Assembly: GCA_025356445.1 (NCBI GenBank)
Contig: JANXSZ010000046.1
Coordinates: 1-64,000 of the forward strand
Length of the DNA stretch: 64,000 nucleotides
Source: Betaproteobacteria bacterium
GTDB lineage: Bacteria; Pseudomonadota; Gammaproteobacteria; Burkholderiales; Burkholderiaceae_C
Direction of reading: 5' to 3'
In this document: piece after piece, positions 8,872 through 17,747 of the stretch
How positions within the stretch are numbered: the first letter of the stretch is position 1
Layout: each line of letters starts with the position of its first letter
Notes under the pieces: model-generated
Database searches by the model: none
What the model saw: only the letters and a program-made list of their open reading frames with translations
What the model was told of the DNA's origin: nothing
Program-made: the position numbers and the translations under genes

Positions 8872-11352
8872 ATGTCCGAACTTGATCCGACCTTCTTCGA
8901 TAAGGAGGCCCTCTACAAAGCCATCGTAGAGGCGCAAACCGAGCTGATCTCCATCGCTAACGCCGATGGCATTCTCAGTTTTGTCAACAGAGCCTATGCC
9001 GCGCACTTTGGTTTCAAGCCTGAAGAGATGGTGGGTACCAATTTGTTTGACTACGTAGCTGAAGAAGCGCGTGACGAGGTTCGTGCCTATTTGCGGGCCG
9101 TGTGTGAGCGCGGTGGCGTCAGCAACAATGAAAACCAAATGCGTGCTGCCGATGGCTCAGCGCGCTGGGTCGCGTGGACTAACCGCGTGATCACCGACCC
9201 GAAAGGCCATGTCACATACCTCCAGTCCATAGGCCGCGACATGACCGCCCACCGGCAAGCGGAGCAGGCTCTGCTGGCCAGCGAGGCTTTTTTAGACCGT
9301 ACCGGGCGGGTGGCAGGTGTTGGAGGGTGGGAGCTGGATTTGACGAGCAGTGCGGTGACATGGTCAGACCAAACTTGTCGGTTGCATGAAGTGGAACCCG
9401 GCTTCAGTCCCACGGTGGAGCAAGCCATTGCCTTTTATGCCCCCGAAGCCCGTCCTGTGATTCAAGCGGCTGTGGCGCAGGCTTTGGCAACGGGACAGGA
9501 GTGGGATTTGGAATTGCCCCTGGTCACCCACAAGGGCCGGGCGATCTGGGTACGTGCCGTGGGCGCGGTCCAGATCGAGCAGGGGCGGGTGGTCAGGTTG
9601 CTTGGGGCCTTTCAGGACATTACCGAGCGCAAAGCCACAGAGCAGGCGTTGTCAGCACAGTACGAATTGATCCGCGTCACCTTGCAGTCGATTGCTGATG
9701 GTGTGATCGCGACCGACGCCTATGGCATGGTGCAGTGGTTCAACCCAGTGGCCGAGCGTATGACAGGCTGGGCCAGCGAACAGGCGAGGGGCAAGCCACT
9801 GGAGCAGGTGTTTCACCTTTTGACATCGGGCAGTGGCAATAAGGCCGACAAGCTGGTGGCCGACTGCATTGCGCGTGGCCGTGTTACCGCGCTTGGTGAC
9901 GACACGGTGCTGGTGGGGCGCGATGGCACTGAATACGGCATTGAGGAGTCTGTGGCCCCCATCCTGGATGCGCAGGGCCATGTTCTGGGTGTGGTGCTGG
10001 TATTCCGTGATGTGTCCGAGCAGCGGCGCTTGAGTCTGGAGATGACACGCCGGGCCAAGCACGATGGGTTGACAGGTCTGATTAACCGCGCTGAGTTTGA
10101 GTCGCGCATTGGCCGGTTGCTGACCCAAGCGCAACAAACGCGTACGGTGCATGCACTGCTTGTTATCGATTTGGATCGGTTCAAACAAGTTAATGACGCG
10201 TGTGGTCACGCTGCGGGTGATGTGCTGTTGCAGCAGGTAGCCAAGATGCTGCAAGACGCGGTACGTGCCCGCGATACGGTGGCGCGCTTGGGTGGGGATG
10301 AGTTTGCGATTTTGCTGGAGCACTGCGTGGGCGACCGTGCCCAGCAGGTGGGGCAGCAGATTTGTGATCGCATGGAAAAGTTTCGCTTCGTGCACCACGG
10401 CCAAAGTTTTCGCCTGGGTACCAGTATTGGCTTGGTACAGATTGATGAGCATTGGTCAGACACTGCCGCCATCGTTCATGCAGCAGACACCAGCTGCTAC
10501 GCTGCCAAAGCCGGTGGTCGCAACCGTGTGCATGCCTGGGCGAGCAGCAGTCAGGCACTGAAAAAGCGCCAGAGTGAAGGCCAATGGGGGGCTCGTCTTG
10601 AAGCCGCTTTACAGCACGGTTCATTCGTGCTGTATGCCCAGCGGGTGAACTTTGCTCAGGCCGCAAACGGTGCGAAAGGTGATGCAGCCCCTGAGACGTT
10701 CACGTGTGAAGTGCTTTTGCGCATGGTAGATGCAGATGGAAGTCTGATTTTGCCCGGTGCTTTTTTGCCCGCTGCCGAGCGCCTTCATTTGGCTGCAAGA
10801 CTGGATTTATGGGTGGTGAACCAGGTGTTGGCGTGGCTGCGCTTGAACGCCGCAGCACTGCCCGTTGTCACTCGCGTGTCCGTGAACCTGACTGCGCAAG
10901 CGGTAAGCGACCGCGCATTCTTGCGGGAGCTGCAAGCCTTGCTTCAGCCGCTAGGGACAGAGGCCCGCAGGCTGTGCCTTGAAATTCCTGAGACTGTGGT
11001 CGTGAGCCATTTGGCCGAAGCCACCGTGCTGATCTCCGAGATGCGCGCACTGGGCGTGCACATCGCACTGGACGATTTTGGTGGGGCTTCAACGTCACTC
11101 AGCCATCTGAAAAACCTGCACGTGGACTGCCTCAAGATTGACGGTCATTATTTGAATGATCTGAGCCATGATGCGCTAGACCAAGTCGCTGTACGGAGTT
11201 TCTGTGAGGTGGCGCGTGTGCTGGGGGCTAAGACCGTTGCCAAGTCTGTTGAAAGCAAGGTCGCGCTTGCTACGGCATACGCTATGGGCATTGATGGCGT
11301 GCAAGGCTTTGGTGTTCATCACCTTGAGCCTTTGTCTGCTGCATTCGGTTAG
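8872..11352 (+). CDS. PAS-PAS-PAS-GGDEF-EAL c-di-GMP protein with altered EAL domain
   Basis: The 826-residue cytoplasmic protein has three PAS sensor domains (about 15-130, 145-265, 270-395). A GGDEF domain follows with an intact GGDEF at about 473 and an I-site RARD five residues before it, so cyclase activity with product inhibition is expected. The C-terminal EAL-like domain is changed: EVL at about 613 replaces EAL, and TVAKSVES has Lys791 where active enzymes carry Glu (AEGVE-type motif). DDFG and KIDG are kept. The protein is therefore likely a diguanylate cyclase with a non-catalytic or weakened phosphodiesterase domain. No transmembrane segment is evident; PAS domains suggest redox, light or small-molecule sensing. 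Confidence 0.9.
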   Translation: MSELDPTFFDKEALYKAIVEAQTELISIANADGILSFVNRAYAAHFGFKPEEMVGTNLFDYVAEEARDEVRAYLRAVCERGGVSNNENQMRAADGSARWVAWTNRVITDPKGHVTYLQSIGRDMTAHRQAEQALLASEAFLDRTGRVAGVGGWELDLTSSAVTWSDQTCRLHEVEPGFSPTVEQAIAFYAPEARPVIQAAVAQALATGQEWDLELPLVTHKGRAIWVRAVGAVQIEQGRVVRLLGAFQDITERKATEQALSAQYELIRVTLQSIADGVIATDAYGMVQWFNPVAERMTGWASEQARGKPLEQVFHLLTSGSGNKADKLVADCIARGRVTALGDDTVLVGRDGTEYGIEESVAPILDAQGHVLGVVLVFRDVSEQRRLSLEMTRRAKHDGLTGLINRAEFESRIGRLLTQAQQTRTVHALLVIDLDRFKQVNDACGHAAGDVLLQQVAKMLQDAVRARDTVARLGGDEFAILLEHCVGDRAQQVGQQICDRMEKFRFVHHGQSFRLGTSIGLVQIDEHWSDTAAIVHAADTSCYAAKAGGRNRVHAWASSSQALKKRQSEGQWGARLEAALQHGSFVLYAQRVNFAQAANGAKGDAAPETFTCEVLLRMVDADGSLILPGAFLPAAERLHLAARLDLWVVNQVLAWLRLNAAALPVVTRVSVNLTAQAVSDRAFLRELQALLQPLGTEARRLCLEIPETVVVSHLAEATVLISEMRALGVHIALDDFGGASTSLSHLKNLHVDCLKIDGHYLNDLSHDALDQVAVRSFCEVARVLGAKTVAKSVESKVALATAYAMGIDGVQGFGVHHLEPLSAAFG

Positions 11353-11454
11353 CCTATCGTCCAAGTTGCTGCTTTCAAGTCAGGTATTGGTCAGATTTTA
11401 TAGAATGCAACTACAGTGAACTGTGCATTCACTGTGTCCATGGAACGTTTGTGC

Positions 11455-11946
11455 ATGTTAAAGAAAATGCTGATGGCTTCAATTGCCGTTAATTTGGTCT
11501 TCTTAGGGGTTTTTGCTGCCAGTTTCGGTCGCCACGCCGCAGACATACCAGAGCCATCAACCAAGGCGCTTGCAAGGATTTTGCAGCCCATGCAGGTTGA
11601 TCCCACGTGGATTAAATCGGGTACGCCCAAGTTCATGGTGGCCGAGTCAGCGGTGATCAACCCGCCTGTGGGCAGTTTGACCACAGGCCTTTGGTCTTGT
11701 GATGGCCCCGCCACCTTCGACTGGAGTTACGGCGTAGATGAAACCGTGCACATTCTGGAGGGCATGGCCCAGATCGAGTATTTGGGCGAAACGCTCGTAC
11801 TGAAGGTGGGAGACACTGCCTTTTTTCAAGCCGGAACCAAAGCGACTTGGACCGTGCCTCAGCGGGTGTCCAAGTCGTTTGTATTGCATGACCCCGGTTT
11901 GTTGTCACGCTTGTACCGTCGGGTCGTTGATAACCTGGACAACTGA
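11455..11946 (+). CDS. Cupin-domain protein with N-terminal signal anchor
   Basis: The product is about 163 residues. It begins with a short positively charged, hydrophobic segment (MLKKMLMASIAVNLVFLG) that should act as a signal anchor or signal peptide. The C-terminal 110 residues form a small cupin: ETVHILEGMAQIEYLGE and KVGDTAFFQAGTKATWTVP match the two conserved cupin motifs of the DUF861 type. Upstream in-frame starts at 11416 (GTG) and 11440 (ATG) are possible; 11455 places the hydrophobic stretch at the N terminus. The ligand is unknown. It stands alone, convergent with the next gene. Confidence 0.7.
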   Translation: MLKKMLMASIAVNLVFLGVFAASFGRHAADIPEPSTKALARILQPMQVDPTWIKSGTPKFMVAESAVINPPVGSLTTGLWSCDGPATFDWSYGVDETVHILEGMAQIEYLGETLVLKVGDTAFFQAGTKATWTVPQRVSKSFVLHDPGLLSRLYRRVVDNLDN

Positions 11947-11971
11947 TGACAGCACACGCTCCGATGGAGGG

Positions 11972-12952
11972 TCAGTCAGGTTTGATATTCGCGGCCTTGA
12001 TCACGCGGCCCCAGCGCAGCGTCTCCGCTTTCACAAAGTTGGCAAAACTTTCCTGACTGCCGGTGTTGACGACGGCACCCAGCTCGGCAATGCGGCTGCG
12101 CACCGCCGGTTCAGCCAATAATTTTTGGGTTTCCAGGTTCAGCCGGTTGGTTGTGTCTGCCGGTGTACTGGCTGGCGCGACCAGACCCCACCACACGGAC
12201 ATTTCAAGTCCAGGTACGCCCACTTCCGCCAGGGTCGGCACGTCGGGCAGCAAGGGTAGACGCTTGGCGCTGGTCACCGCCAAGGCGCGAAGCTTGCTTG
12301 ATTTGATGTGTGGCATCACCTCAACGGGATTCAGGGGCATGAACGAAATACGTTCGCCCAGCAGGTCGGTCAACGCTGGGGCGCCGCCCTTGTAGGGAAT
12401 GTGCAGCGCAAAAATGCCGGTGGCCTGCTTCAGGGCTTCACCTGCCAAATGACCTGAACTGCCATTGCCCGCACTGGCGTAGGTCAGTGCGCCCGGCTGG
12501 GCTTTGGCCATGGCCAGCAATTCCTTCAAGGATTTGGCTGGCGATGTCGTGGGTACCACAATGACCAGCGGGGCATCGGCGATTTTGACCACCGGCACCA
12601 AATCCCGCTGTGGGTTGAAGGGAAGGGTTGCGAACAGATTGGCGTTGGTGGCCAGTGCGTTGGCCGACATCAGCAGCGTATGGCCATCGGGCGTGGCTTT
12701 TGCCACCGCGTCCATGCCCAGGTTCGCACTGGCACCGGGGCGGTTGTCCACCAACACCGGTTGGCCTAAACGCTCAGCAAGGTGCTGACCGACCAAGCGC
12801 GCCACGGTATCCACTGCGCCGCCCGCGGCATAGGGGACGATGAGGCGGACAGGCTTGGTGGGGTAGGCTTGTGGCGTCTGTGCCCAGATTTGCGGTGTAT
12901 TGGGCAGGACGCCAGCGGCGATCAGAGCGGAAAGAAAGTGGCGTTTTTGCAT
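11972..12952 (-). CDS. Bug/TctC-family solute-binding protein
   Basis: The 326-residue periplasmic receptor has a signal peptide (MQKRHFLSALIAAGVL...WAQ) and the family hallmark KPVRLIVPYAAGGAVDTVAR. The frame extends 23 codons upstream of the ATG at 12952, but that extension does not look like a signal sequence. It lies 80 bases downstream of the LysR gene, in the same direction, so the two are probably co-transcribed. Because LysR sits head-to-head with the protocatechuate operon, the ligand may be an aromatic acid or a ring-cleavage product; this is inference. No membrane permease genes adjoin it. Confidence 0.85.
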   Translation of the reverse strand: MQKRHFLSALIAAGVLPNTPQIWAQTPQAYPTKPVRLIVPYAAGGAVDTVARLVGQHLAERLGQPVLVDNRPGASANLGMDAVAKATPDGHTLLMSANALATNANLFATLPFNPQRDLVPVVKIADAPLVIVVPTTSPAKSLKELLAMAKAQPGALTYASAGNGSSGHLAGEALKQATGIFALHIPYKGGAPALTDLLGERISFMPLNPVEVMPHIKSSKLRALAVTSAKRLPLLPDVPTLAEVGVPGLEMSVWWGLVAPASTPADTTNRLNLETQKLLAEPAVRSRIAELGAVVNTGSQESFANFVKAETLRWGRVIKAANIKPD

Positions 12953-13032
12953 GGTGCTGTACGGCGTCTGGAAGGCGTGGCTATAAGTGGTTATGTCTTG
13001 CAACAAATCTGAGTGTGCCATTGATCAGGCGA

Positions 13033-13956
13033 TCACGCGGTGGGGTCATGCACCGCCTGCGACACCACCTCGCGCGTCAGCCGCAGCGCTTCTTTGTGGG
13101 TCGCTGTCATCGGCCGACGAGACGACCAGACCAGCATCAGCTGGCTGGTGAGCTTGGGGGTGTGGATGTTGTGCGTCGTGAAGGGGTGCGGTTTGGTGTA
13201 GTTGCTCAAAGTGTAGGAGGGCAGGGTGGCGTAGCCCAAGCCTACTTTGACCAGCTCCAAAATGGCGTTCAAACCGTCCACTTCCAGCACGATATTCGGC
13301 TTGCAACCAATGCGCATCATTTCTGAATCGATCAGCAAGCGAAAAGCATTGGGACGGCTGGGCAGGATGAGCGGTAACGCAGAGAGCGATGCCAGCGCCA
13401 TGCTGGATTTCAGTGTCACCCCAGGGTTATGCCACTTGCATTGCTCGCTGGCGATCAGCAGCAGCTCCTCTTCGTGCAGCGTGGACATCTCCAGATCGGG
13501 GGACATGGGCGGGTTGTAGAGTACCGCCAAGTCCAAGCGTCCAGCGCGTAAACCTTCGTACATAGAGACCGAAAAACCTTCTGTCAGCGTCAGTTGAGCT
13601 TGGGGTAACTGACGTTGAAAAGCATGCACCAACGGCACCGTGATGAGTTTCGACAAACTCGGCGGGAAACCCATCGACACATGGCCTGCCAGCCCCCCCC
13701 GTGAGGCTCCCAGCTCTTCGCGTGCCAGTGCCACTTGGTGCAAGAGGCCTCGGCCATGGGCAAGGAGCACCAAGCCTGCTTCAGTCGGAGTCACACCGCG
13801 CCCGTTGCGCAGCAAAAAGGTTTGCCGGTGCTCTACTTCCAGTTGGCGCACATGGCGACTTAGCAGGGGCTGCGCTATGCCCAATGCCACTGCTGCACGC
13901 GTGAAGCTGCCCAGTTCGGCCACCCGCACAAACGATTCGATTTGTTTTAAATCCAT
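13033..13956 (-). CDS. LysR-family regulator, probable controller of the protocatechuate operon
   Basis: The 307-residue protein opens with the LysR winged helix-turn-helix (FVRVAELGSFTRAAVALGIA, then QPLLSRHVRQLE). A LysR substrate-binding domain follows from about residue 90. Start is ATG 13956; the upstream 14 codons do not fit the family. It is transcribed away from the ligJ-ligC operon, with a candidate LysR box between. In Sphingobium SYK-6 the equivalent pathway is controlled by the LysR protein LigR, so the same role here is a reasonable inference. The inducer would then be protocatechuate or a pathway intermediate. Confidence 0.85.
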   Translation of the reverse strand: MDLKQIESFVRVAELGSFTRAAVALGIAQPLLSRHVRQLEVEHRQTFLLRNGRGVTPTEAGLVLLAHGRGLLHQVALAREELGASRGGLAGHVSMGFPPSLSKLITVPLVHAFQRQLPQAQLTLTEGFSVSMYEGLRAGRLDLAVLYNPPMSPDLEMSTLHEEELLLIASEQCKWHNPGVTLKSSMALASLSALPLILPSRPNAFRLLIDSEMMRIGCKPNIVLEVDGLNAILELVKVGLGYATLPSYTLSNYTKPHPFTTHNIHTPKLTSQLMLVWSSRRPMTATHKEALRLTREVVSQAVHDPTA

Positions 13957-14005
13957 GGGGATACGTACCTTGTTGAGGGTTGCAGCGTGTGCCGCCAATC
14001 ACGCA

Positions 14006-14018
14006 TAACCCTTGTTAA
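14006..14018. promoter_or_regulatory. Candidate LysR-type binding site (T-N11-A)
   Basis: TAACCCTTGTTAA has the T-N11-A form of LysR boxes with TAAC/GTTA arms around four bases. It lies in the AT-rich gap between the divergent LysR gene and the protocatechuate operon; further AT-rich half sites (GTTAT at 14032) follow. Confidence 0.35.
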
Positions 14019-14092
14019 ATTATCTAATATTGTTATATCAGCTAGAGCCATCTTGGGATTCCTATTTTGCGCATGCTTCCTACAATTTAGCC

Positions 14093-14821
14093 ATGAACAA
14101 CACGCCCGCTCAACCTTTATCCACTGCCCCGCTCAAGGGCGTTTCGTCCATGGCCACGCGCCAGATACTGGCTGAGTTATGCGGTGAATACCAGCGCCAA
14201 ACTGGCGTAGCCGTAGCGATGGAATCGGTGGGCGGCGTGGACGCCGCCAAGCGGGTTGCCGCTGGTGAGTCGTTTGATCTGGTGGTGCTGGCCTCGGATG
14301 CCATTGACCGCTTGATCGCTGCGGGCCACATTCGTGCAGGCAGCCGCTGTGACTTGGTGCACTCAGGCGTGGCGGTTGCGGTGCGCACTGGCCAGTCTTT
14401 GCCGGACATTTCAACCGAAGACGCGCTTAAGCAGACTGTGCTCGCGGCTCCGCGCATCAGTTATTCCACGGGCCCCAGTGGCGTTGCCTTGGCCCAGTTG
14501 TTTGAGCGCTGGGGCATTGCTGACGAGATCCGCAGTCGCATGGTGCAAGCGCCGCCTGGCGTGCCCGTGGGCAGCTTGGTCGCCGCTGGGCAGGTTGATC
14601 TGGGCTTTCAGCAGTTGAGCGAGCTGTTGAATGTGCCCGGCATCGCCATCGCAGGCCCATTGCCTGATGCGGTGCAAATCACCACGGTTTTTTCAGCAGG
14701 GTTACCTAGCGCCTCCGCCAGCGATTCGCCACAGGCCGAGCAAGTGCGGGGTCTGCTGAGTTTCATGACTTCTGCGTCAGCCACAGCCGCCATTGAGCGC
14801 CAAGGCATGGCTGCTGCTTGA
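14093..14821 (+). CDS. ModA-like substrate-binding-domain protein without a signal peptide
   Basis: The 242-residue product resembles the molybdate-type (ModA) solute-binding fold: ATRQILAELCGEYQRQTG, GESFDLVVLASDAIDRL and STGPSGVALAQLFERWG are recognisable. No signal peptide is visible from ATG 14093, and the 27 in-frame codons upstream do not supply one, so the protein may be cytoplasmic. It is the first gene of the protocatechuate 4,5-cleavage cluster, 63 bases before ligJ. No molybdate permease (modB, modC) is near. It may be a ligand-sensing rather than transport protein; function is unknown. Confidence 0.7.
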   Translation: MNNTPAQPLSTAPLKGVSSMATRQILAELCGEYQRQTGVAVAMESVGGVDAAKRVAAGESFDLVVLASDAIDRLIAAGHIRAGSRCDLVHSGVAVAVRTGQSLPDISTEDALKQTVLAAPRISYSTGPSGVALAQLFERWGIADEIRSRMVQAPPGVPVGSLVAAGQVDLGFQQLSELLNVPGIAIAGPLPDAVQITTVFSAGLPSASASDSPQAEQVRGLLSFMTSASATAAIERQGMAAA

Positions 14822-14884
14822 CATGCGCTTTTGATTTCACAATTTGATACCGTATACATTCATTTTTCACAGGAGACACTGAGC

Positions 14885-15925
14885 ATGACGAAACCCCTCA
14901 TCATCGACTGCCACGGCCACTACACCACGGCCCCCAAATCGCTGGAAAACTGGCGAAATCAGCAAATCGCGGGCATCAAAGACCCAGCGATGATGCCCAA
15001 AGTAGCTGACCTCAAAATCAGCGATGACGAGCTGATCGAAACCATCGAGTCCAACCAGCTCCGCCTGATGCGCGAGCGTGGTAGCGACCTGACCATCTTT
15101 TCGCCCCGTGCCAGCTTCATGGCCCACCACATTGGTGATTTTCAGGTGTCCAGCACCTGGGCGGCGATTTGCAATGAGCTGTGCTACCGCGTGGCGCAGT
15201 TGTTCCCCGACAACTTCATCCCTGCCGCCATGCTGCCCCAGTCGCCCGGTGTTGACCCTGCGACCTGTATCCCTGAGCTGGAAAAGTGTGTTAAGGAATA
15301 CGGCAACGTCGGCATCAACCTGAACCCAGACCCGTCCGGCGGCCACTGGACTTCACCACCGCTGTCCGATAAGTCGTGGTTCCCGATTTACGAGAAGATG
15401 GTGGAATACGATATCCCCGCGATGATCCACGTCAGCACCAGCTGCAACGCCTGCTTCCACACCACCGGTGCGCACTACCTGAACGCCGACACCACGGCCT
15501 TCATGCAGTGCCTGACCAGCGATCTGTTCAAAGAATTTCCCACGTTGCGCTTTTTGATTCCCCATGGCGGCGGCGCAGTGCCTTACCACTGGGGCCGTTT
15601 CCGGGGCTTGGCGCAAGAGCTGAAAAAGCCGCTGCTGGAAGAGCACCTGCTGAACAATATTTTCTTTGACACCTGCGTCTACCACCAGCCCGGTATCGAC
15701 CTGCTCAACACCGTGATTCCGGTGAAAAACGTGCTGTTCGCTTCCGAGATGATCGGTGCCGTGCGGGGTATTGACCCGCAAACCGGCAACTACTACGACG
15801 ACACCAAACGCTATATCGAAGCGTCCAAAATTTTGAGCGATGACGACCGCTTCCAGATTTACGAAGGCAATGCCCGCCGCGTTTTCCCGCGCCTGGATGC
15901 CGCCCTCAAAGCCAAAAACCAGTAA
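14885..15925 (+). CDS. ligJ: 4-oxalomesaconate hydratase (LigJ/PmdE)
   Basis: The 346-residue amidohydrolase-superfamily enzyme hydrates 4-oxalomesaconate to 4-carboxy-4-hydroxy-2-oxoadipate, the fifth step of protocatechuate 4,5-cleavage. Metal-ligand motifs are present: DCHGHYTTAP near residue 8, MIHVSTS in the middle and PHGGGAVPYHWGR near residue 220. Start is ATG 14885, with AGGAGA about nine bases upstream. ligK follows after 20 bases. The amino-acid sequence fits LigJ of Sphingobium and PmdE of Comamonas, both about this length. Identification rests on family resemblance plus the complete pathway around it. Confidence 0.9.
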   Translation: MTKPLIIDCHGHYTTAPKSLENWRNQQIAGIKDPAMMPKVADLKISDDELIETIESNQLRLMRERGSDLTIFSPRASFMAHHIGDFQVSSTWAAICNELCYRVAQLFPDNFIPAAMLPQSPGVDPATCIPELEKCVKEYGNVGINLNPDPSGGHWTSPPLSDKSWFPIYEKMVEYDIPAMIHVSTSCNACFHTTGAHYLNADTTAFMQCLTSDLFKEFPTLRFLIPHGGGAVPYHWGRFRGLAQELKKPLLEEHLLNNIFFDTCVYHQPGIDLLNTVIPVKNVLFASEMIGAVRGIDPQTGNYYDDTKRYIEASKILSDDDRFQIYEGNARRVFPRLDAALKAKNQ

Positions 15926-15945
15926 GCAATAAGGAGTGACCCGCG

Positions 15946-16641
15946 ATGGATTTACCTATGAACAACCTCGGCATCGTTAAACGCAATATCGTGCGTGCGG
16001 ACATTGCCGCTGTAGAGCGGCTCTCGAAACTCGGCGTCGCCACCATCCATGAGGCCATGGGCCGCGTCGGTTTGATGAAGCCCTACATGCGCCCGATCTA
16101 CAAAGGCGCCAAAATCTGTGGCACCGCTGTCACCATCCTGCTGCAACCTGGCGACAACTGGATGATGCACGTTGCCGCTGAGCAATTGCAGCCAGGGGAC
16201 GTGGCCGTGGCAGCCTGTACCACCGACAACGAAGACGGCTTCTTCGGCGACCTGCTGGCCACCAGCTTTCAGGCACGTGGTGCCAAGGGCCTCATCATTG
16301 ATGGCGGTGTGCGCGATGTGGCCGATCTGGAGCAAATGGGTTTTCCCGTGTTCAGCAAAGCTATTCATTCCAAAGGCACCATCAAGGCCACGCTCGGTTC
16401 GGTCAATATCCAAATTGTCTGTGCTGGTGCTGTCGTTAATCCCGGTGACGTGGTGATTGCCGATGTGGATGGCGTGGTCGTCGTGCCTGCTGCCATCGCC
16501 GCCCAAGTGGCCGATGCTGCCGAAAAACGGGAAAGCTTTGAAGGCGAAAAGCGCGCCAAATTGGCCGCGGGTGTGCTGGGGCTGGATATGTACAAAATGC
16601 GCGAACCGCTTGAAAAAGCCGGTTTGCGTTACATCGATTGA
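15946..16641 (+). CDS. ligK: 4-carboxy-4-hydroxy-2-oxoadipate aldolase (LigK/PmdF)
   Basis: The 231-residue cytoplasmic enzyme belongs to the RraA-like class II pyruvate aldolases. It cleaves 4-carboxy-4-hydroxy-2-oxoadipate to pyruvate and oxaloacetate, the last step of the 4,5-cleavage pathway. The metal/substrate motif [20 protein letters not shown] near residue 120 carries the conserved Arg-Asp pair. AAGGAG lies nine bases before ATG 15946. The gene is flanked by ligJ and a Bug binding protein. A shorter RraA-family relative is at 51473; only this one has the aldolase length and pathway context. Confidence 0.9.
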   Translation: MDLPMNNLGIVKRNIVRADIAAVERLSKLGVATIHEAMGRVGLMKPYMRPIYKGAKICGTAVTILLQPGDNWMMHVAAEQLQPGDVAVAACTTDNEDGFFGDLLATSFQARGAKGLIIDGGVRDVADLEQMGFPVFSKAIHSKGTIKATLGSVNIQIVCAGAVVNPGDVVIADVDGVVVVPAAIAAQVADAAEKRESFEGEKRAKLAAGVLGLDMYKMREPLEKAGLRYID

Positions 16642-16688
16642 TGGTCAAACTTTAAAACCTAAACCTCAACCAAATAGAGACAAATTCG

Positions 16689-17678
16689 ATGACAACTATC
16701 GCTAAAAGACCCCTGCTTGCCTTGGCCGTTGCGGCTCTTGGTTTGAGCGCCTTCGCTCAAGTCACCTACGCCCAAGAATGGCCCACCAAGCCCGTGCGCA
16801 TCATCACACCGTTCCCTGTGGGCGGTGGGCCAGACGGCGTGGCGCGTTTGGTGGCTGACAAGCTGTCCCGCATGTGGGGCAAATCGGTGATTGTGGAAAA
16901 CAAGCCCGGTGGCAATGGCTTCATCGCCATTGATGCCTTCAAACGCGGTGCTACCGATGGCCATGATCTGATCCAGCTTGACAGCGTGCACCTTTCCGCC
17001 TACCCGCACCTGTTCAAAAAGCTGCCTTACGACCCCAAGGGAGACTTTGAGCCGCTGTTGCCACTGTTCAAAACCTACTTTTTCTTTGCCGTTCCCACCG
17101 ACAGCAAATACAAAACAGTGGGTGACATCATCACCGACGCCAAGGCCAACCCCGGCAAGCTGAACTACGGCTCGTGGTCAATTGGCAACCCGGTGCATCT
17201 GGGCTCGGCGCTGTTTGAATCGGTCACAGGCACCGAGATGCAGCATGTGGTCTACAAGGAAACCACCATGCTCTACACCGGTGTGGCGAACGGCGAACTC
17301 GCGTTTGCCTTGGGCACCAACGCTACTGCTGGCGCCATGCAGCGGGCAGGCAAGATTCGCTATGTGGGCGTGGCCTCCCCCAAGCGTGTGGTGGGCTTCC
17401 CCAATGTGCCCACCGTGGGCGAATCCGGGGGGCCTGCGGGCTTTGAAGTCAGTGGCTGGACGGCGATTGCGGCTCCCAAGGGCTTGCCCAAAGCGGTAAC
17501 GGACAAGATCCAGCGCGACATCGAAAAGGCCTTGGCTGAACCGGATGTGAAAGAGAAGTTCGCCTCCTTCGCGTACGAGCCTTTCCCGCAGACCCGCGAT
17601 CAGTTCAATGCCTACATCCAAACCGAGTCTGCTCGCTTTGCCGATGTGGTGAAGAAGGCCAAGGCCTCGTTGGATTGA
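16689..17678 (+). CDS. Bug/TctC-family solute-binding protein inside the protocatechuate operon
   Basis: The 329-residue periplasmic receptor has a clear signal peptide (MTTIAKRPLLALAVAALGL..., cleavage after TYAQ) and the family motif KPVRIITPFPVGGGPDGVAR. It sits between ligK (47-base gap) and ligI (69-base gap) in the same orientation. The position argues for a ligand related to protocatechuate, such as a hydroxybenzoate, phthalate or pyrone dicarboxylate. TctA/TctB membrane subunits are absent here, so it must share a distant permease or act in sensing. The ligand is inferred from context only. Confidence 0.88.
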   Translation: MTTIAKRPLLALAVAALGLSAFAQVTYAQEWPTKPVRIITPFPVGGGPDGVARLVADKLSRMWGKSVIVENKPGGNGFIAIDAFKRGATDGHDLIQLDSVHLSAYPHLFKKLPYDPKGDFEPLLPLFKTYFFFAVPTDSKYKTVGDIITDAKANPGKLNYGSWSIGNPVHLGSALFESVTGTEMQHVVYKETTMLYTGVANGELAFALGTNATAGAMQRAGKIRYVGVASPKRVVGFPNVPTVGESGGPAGFEVSGWTAIAAPKGLPKAVTDKIQRDIEKALAEPDVKEKFASFAYEPFPQTRDQFNAYIQTESARFADVVKKAKASLD

Positions 17679-17745
17679 TAGCTTCAGTTATTTTATTTTT
17701 AATAAACTCCTAAATTCATAGCTTCTAATGCACGCTGGATAAGCA
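17678..17745. repeat. Short dispersed repeat (ATAGCTTC type) before ligI
   Basis: ATAGCTTC occurs at 17678-17685 and again at 17718-17725, followed by GCACGCTGGATAAGC. The pattern resembles the small intergenic AGCT/ATAGC elements common in Comamonadaceae and fills the whole 69-base gap. Its GGATAAG lies at the ribosome-site position of ligI. Similar sequence is seen near 28070, 34830 and 62520. Confidence 0.45.
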
Positions 17746-17747
17746 CA

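Noticed and set aside
9652-10452. 266-codon minus-strand frame opposite the GGDEF protein
   Set aside because: The plus strand encodes conserved PAS and GGDEF residues throughout.
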